Part shown: in pieces, positions 59,779 through 64,000 of the stretch
Position numbering within the stretch: position 1 is the stretch's first letter
Layout: each line of letters starts with the position of its first letter
From: Siphonodentalium dalli
Lineage: Eukaryota; Mollusca; Scaphopoda; Gadilida; Siphonodentaliidae
DNA length: 64,000 nt
NCBI GenBank assembly: GCA_032622095.1
Contig: CP136068.1
Span: 118,095,509 to 118,159,508, forward strand
Direction of reading: 5' to 3'
Made by a program: the position numbers and the translations under genes
The notes under the pieces: generated by a model
Database searches by the model: none
Seen by the model: only the letters and a program-made list of their open reading frames with translations
Told to the model about the DNA's origin: nothing

Positions 59779-60822
59779 GACTGAGTGCAACCTAAACAGG
59801 CTAAACTACCAGTAAATACAACAAAATCGACATATTTATCATTTTAGTCGATATACACGCACTTACCGGTATAAACATTCCCTGATTTAGCATGTTACCA
59901 GTGTCTTTGTAGTCGCTAAAAGTCATGAACACAGAACTCAATGCATCATTTTTGAAATCGTATGACTCCTACTGTAGTTTAATAACGTCTGTAATTTTGC
60001 CGAGACTACCAACATACTTCCGGTAGTTTTCCTGAAATGAAAGATAGTTGTTGGGGAAATCCACAAATGTTGTTATTTTTACCTTTTGAACTCCGCCCAC
60101 TTGGCCATATTCCATATTGTATCCCATAATGACAAACATGTGTTCCTCAGGATTAAACTTTGAATCTTATATAATACACACTTTCTGGTATGTATTAAAG
60201 TTAATATAATCTTATCTTATCTTAATGACTATGTTACTTGATTCTCAAAATTAAGTCCGTTCAATAGTCACACCTTTGCTTCAACGTTTGTTCCTGGATC
60301 CAGGAACAAACGTCGAAGCAAATAGTGTAGCGGTCAACTCTGAAAAGGCCTCTAGTTTTTGACATATATACCCCTCCCGGTAGTATAACTAGTTGAAACT
60401 TCGCATATATCACCGCTGGAACATTGTACAATTTGCAAACGAATATGTGTGTCTCAGATGTTGACCAAATGTATGACAATAATCAGTCAATATTGTTTTC
60501 TTAAATTAACTAGAAATTTCCAACCTGTACCCCCCCCCCCCCCGTAAGGTTGGAAAATTTCCAACTGATGACCATTTAAGTCCAAAATTTTGACAAAAAA
60601 ATAGGAAAATATGCAAATATTGGGCCAAAAACAATTAATTCCCCCAATATAAATTGTTTGAAAATCAAACTACAAGAACATTTTCAACCTATTGTTGGTG
60701 TGAACTTTCCAACTAATGTTTTGGCATGTATGAAATTCCCAACTGTTGAAAATTTTGACCAAAGTTGGGGGTGAGACCCCCCCCCCCCCACCCCCCCCCC
60801 CCCCCCCAATAATGAAACACCA
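59779..60822. repeat. flanking-repeat unit, copy 2 of tandem duplication
   Basis: Nearly identical to 56609-57612. The CCTGGATCCAGG palindrome is perfect here over 42 bp (60279-60320). C homopolymers at 60531-60543 and 60778-60807 are longer or shorter than in copy 1. Confidence 0.85.
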
Positions 60823-62000
60823 TATCTAGGACTAACTTTTACCAACAACCTAACCTGGTCATCCCATATAAATAAAATTGTCAAAAGAACCAACAGCACC
60901 TTAGGATTCCTTAAACGAAACATCAGCAAAGCCGATAAGAAACATAAGAAATCTACACTCGAATACGGGGCAGAAATATGGGATCCATACTTACAGAAGG
61001 ACATCGACAACATCGAAAGGGTACAGAAAAAAGCTGCACGATTCATCACCAGCAATTACAAAAACAGAGATAAAGGTGCAGTCACAGAAATGATGGAAAT
61101 AGAAGGGTTAACACAAATGAAGATAAGAAGAGAAGTGAAAAGGATGTCACTGTTTAGGAAGATAGTAGAGTGGTCGGTTCCGGCTATCCATACACATGAC
61201 TTATTAACACTAATTAAGGACAAACGAAAAATCACTGCTAAAAAATTCCCAGGATTTGAGACAACAAACAGTATTGAGTCACATGAGCAGCCCTGGGAAT
61301 TAGCCTAGGCAATAGGCAATGCCTAGGTAAAAGCAGAGGCAAAATCGGTTTGCCTAGGCAATAATATTTCCTAGGTAAAACAAGTTCATTGGGTTACTAA
61401 AATTTATTTGTGTATATCAGAAATAGAACCTCTTTAGCCAAAATGATTTCCTTAAATAACTCATTACATATATTGTCCTACAATTGTTTCCATGGCACTG
61501 GGCCACTAACTAGCTACCCGTTATAAGGACACTTATTTTGGAGATGATTTGTGGAATTGTACATATATGTTGAGTAATGGCCTGGAATTAATGTTCCGCA
61601 AAATAACTAGGCAATTCTGGGCAATTCATGTTATTATTGATTTGAGATGGCAATATTGTTGCAAAATTACTTAGGTAAAATCTGTTTTTGCCTAGGCCGA
61701 TTTCTTTCACCTAGGCAAATATATTGCCTAGGCAAATTTTCCTTAATTCCCAGAGCTGCATGAGTGTACCAACTCACTTTCTTACGAAACAATAAGGACA
61801 AATACGGCTCAATATAAAAACTCATTCTTTGTGAAAACAATCATCAAATGGAACCACCCGGAGGATATGGATAGCGCATGTGATACAACATCAATACCAA
61901 CATTAACAGCTTAAATCGTCCAACGGTGAACCTACAGCCAAACCAAGGTTACTACACCGAACTACATACATATACATGTACATATAATAGACAAGGGAAT
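60823..62000 (+). pseudogene. LINE 3' end, third copy, split by a MITE
   Basis: Matches 57613-58322 apart from the 471-bp MITE at 61288-61758 and its 6-bp duplication. The frame 61090-61308 ends inside the MITE. Confidence 0.85.
61288..61758. mobile_element. MITE with CAGC(C/T)CTGGGAATTA ends and 6-bp TSD
   Basis: 471 bp flanked by CATGAG (61282-61287, 61759-61764). Both ends read CAGC(C/T)CTGGGAATTA inward. Subterminal TGCCTAGGCA palindromes recur on both sides (about 61315, 61357, 61690, 61730). The empty site is present in the sister copy at about 58080-58092. No coding region. Confidence 0.9.
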
Positions 62001-62356
62001 TTCCAACTGATGACAATTCCAATTCCAATGTTGACCAAATGTATGACAATATTGTTTTCTTAAATTAACTAGAAATTTCCAACCTGTACCCCCCCCCCCC
62101 CCTGTAAGGTTGGAACCTTTCCAACTGATGACCATTTCAGTCCTAAATTTTGACAAAAAAATAGGAAAATATGCAAATATTGGGCCAAAAACAATTAATT
62201 CCCCCAATATAAATTGTTTGAAAATCAAACTACAAGAACATTTTCAACCTATTGTTGGTGTGAACTTTCCAACTAATGTTTTGGCATGTATGAAATTCCC
62301 AACTGTTGAAAATTTTGACCCCCCGCCTGTTGTCGCCACGTCTCTGGTCAGGTGTC
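62001..62356. mobile_element. end fragment of the G/C-tract element family
   Basis: Repeats part of 57290-57600 (C homopolymer at 62089-62102, then GTTGGTGTGAACTTTCC and TTTTGGCATGTATGAAATTC) and ends in CGCCTGTTGTCGCCACGTCTCTG, the inverse of a CAGAGACGTGGCGACA terminus. It cuts off the 3' end of the nuclease gene. Confidence 0.65.
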
Positions 62357-64000
62357 TACTTCCGTTGGTGCAGGACCTTTCAGAAACATGACGGGATCCA
62401 TAGACCCATCAACGATTTGCCACCCCATGTCTTCTGGACTCAACGTGAATGGATCAGAGGTGTGACTCAGACACCAGATGTGTGTTTGGTATTTGGCCCC
62501 TTTTAACGTGCTGCACACACGCGTCGTCCGTTGGCGGCAGAACTGCAGCTGCCTTATCAGAAGTGGAAGCAAGGTGGTAGCGAATTTCGTCGAAGTCGAC
62601 AAATTTTCCCAACTTACGTTGATATAAAACAGCATAGTCTATTTTCTTGCAATTTGAATGGCTTCCTGATTTGTGCTGCTTGTCCCGAAATGGCGTAGTG
62701 CACCTAATGCATCGACGTTCTTCATGAGCCCAGAAAAGGCGGTTTTCTTCTCCACTTTGAAAAAAGAAGTTCTCGTGTCGGACCCAGTTAATGCATGCAT
62801 AGCAGATAGACAAGAACATATGTCACCACCAAGGTTTTAGCTAGGTCATGTATAGGCACGTAACGATGACATGTGGTGGTTTTCCCAGCATGGCCAGCAT
62901 TCATGAAAACTGTGCTTCCGATAAGGCCCTTTGATGTGTAGTATACAAGGAGCACCATTACATCATTGTCATCACACTTAACTACGATACGATCTATATT
63001 GTTGGCAATCATAACACAATGAAAGATTATCCTCGTATCCGCCTCTTCGTGTGTTGACGAAAGCGCTGTTATGACCTTCGATTCCTCTACATACACGCAC
63101 TTCACTAGCAGAGGGTCTTTGAAACCGCCTGCTAGCGTGAGCTTAGTTGCATGATCTAGATATTCAACCGATTTCTCAAACAAGTAGTTAGACACGAAAG
63201 CTGCCAAGGAAGACTTGTTTTCAGCGTGTGTGAGGAATCGTCGGTAATTTGGAACTGGTCGAGTCCCCATGACCACATATGTGCGACCTTGATCAGAACT
63301 TGATCTTCTTTGTCGTTCCATACTCTTCACAGATTTTTCGTGATCGTAACGATCGCAGACAAAGATAACTTCTTGTACCCCAGATTGCTTCCACAGATAT
63401 ATCAGTCGTTTGAGTACAACGCCGGCGAGATCATCAAATGTCGTGAAGTTGTTTTCTGATAGGGTGCAGAGAAGCGCCATTGCATCGATGATATACATTG
63501 TTTTAACTCCCGTGGCTGGGTCTGGAAGGGAGTTCATCTGTGGACAATGTGATTCTAGCTTCACAGCAAGGTCAGCTTTGTTGGTTTTACGAAAGGTGCC
63601 ATCTGGATTGAAAAGAGATGGCGGTACTGTCGCCAGTTCGTGCTTTAAAACAGTCTGTATACTAACGTCTCTGTTTTTGGCGACAATCAACAACATTCTA
63701 AACAACACCTCAGGATCCAACGATATGGTCTTGCCTTGTGATGTCATCGGCTTTTTCATATCAACAGAATCTCACCTGTTTAGTATCCGAAGAGAGTCTT
63801 TGGGTGAATAATTCCGCGGCAGTGGTCTTGGCCTTACTCAAACACACAGCCAACGCCTGTTGTACTTTTTGGCTTGCAATGAGTCCAGTAGATATGTTTA
63901 TGAGATCGCTTGGAACAGAGTTTAAATCGAACGGATTTTGCCAGTCATTTGCCAACAAGGAAACCATCCTCGATACATCGCGTTCATCTCGGGAAACTCG
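62357..64000 (-). pseudogene. XPG/FEN-fold nuclease of a DNA transposon (possibly Academ), frameshifted, runs off the edge
   Basis: Minus strand. It enters at the window edge with SRMVSLLANDWQNPFDLNSV and SQKVQQALAV, shifts frame near 63765, then reads 63759-62788: GKTISLDPEVLFRMLLIVAK, LFNPDGTFRKTNKADL. The nuclease core has the acidic pattern of FEN/XPG enzymes: MYIIDAMALL, EVIFVCDRYD, THEEADTRIIFH, VVKCDDNDVMVLL, RYVPIHDLAK. A one-base shift near 62795 moves the next part (MHALTGSDTRTSFFKVEKKT, matching the FEN LLGSDY-type loop) to another frame, and later frames give KLGKFVDFDEIRYHLASTSD and PEDMGWQIVDG. The fold assignment is good; the Academ link is recalled family knowledge and tentative. 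At least two frameshifts make it inactive. Confidence 0.75.

Overview
This window looks like a stretch of an AT-rich invertebrate nuclear genome, most likely a mollusc. The clue is five tandem-repeat elements that each carry an ACGG/CCGT microsatellite, core repeats of about 160-190 bp and a terminal hairpin, an architecture known from bivalve 'pearl' elements. The attribution to mollusc is an inference. No conserved single-copy host gene was found. Nearly everything that codes is a transposon or retrotransposon gene, mostly broken.

Layout. 0.4-2.2 kb and 18.3-20.2 kb hold two inverted copies of one ~1.8 kb non-autonomous DNA element. 3.9-5.4 kb is a minus-strand LINE split by a TTAA-flanked MITE. 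5.6-7.5 kb is a three-layer nest: a MULE-like foldback (9-bp target-site duplication, TSD) contains a palindrome-array element (6-bp TSD), which contains a TA-flanked MITE. 9.9-11.9 kb is a decayed MULE with long internally repeated terminal inverted repeats (TIRs). 12.3-14.4 kb is a ~190-bp CpG-rich satellite split by a 5'-truncated LINE with a perfect 12-bp TSD. 20.2-22.3 kb holds a foldback MITE, a 34-bp minisatellite, a tRNA-like SINE head, a GA microsatellite and a MITE. 22.5-30.6 kb holds several precisely bounded MITEs (TTAA, TA and 8-bp TSDs) in otherwise featureless DNA. 30.7-33.6 kb is a 2.9 kb TIR element with a 6-bp TSD that contains a second palindrome-array element. 33.6-37.2 kb holds three pearl-like arrays and a TTAA MITE.

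37.2-41.3 kb is a TIR-bounded element with two convergent genes: a THAP-domain protein on the plus strand and a SAP-SWIM protein on the minus strand. Both lack their C-terminal catalytic parts, as expected if an ISL2EU-type transposon lost its middle. 42.2-51.5 kb is a LINE graveyard of at least four elements. 51.6-53.1 kb is a third palindrome-array element with a different palindrome; its paralogous empty site is at about 22.5 kb. 53.2-54.3 kb is a five-unit pearl-like array. 54.6-62.0 kb is a tandem duplication of LINE 3' ends plus a flanking repeat, in which one LINE and one MITE inserted after duplication. 62.4-64.0 kb is a broken XPG/FEN-fold nuclease gene running off the right edge.

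The most unusual signal is the palindrome-array family (5880-7291, 31451-~32560, 51611-53098, remnant at 9433). Members share TIRs of the type TATGGxAxGCCAAA, have 6-bp TSDs where both ends are present, and carry subterminal arrays of 16-bp palindromes around an invariant CTTAAG. The palindrome arms differ between members but change symmetrically. The second structural signal is that the five pearl-like elements have unrelated hairpin sequences but keep the stem, its position and the following TATAG and CCGTCC blocks.
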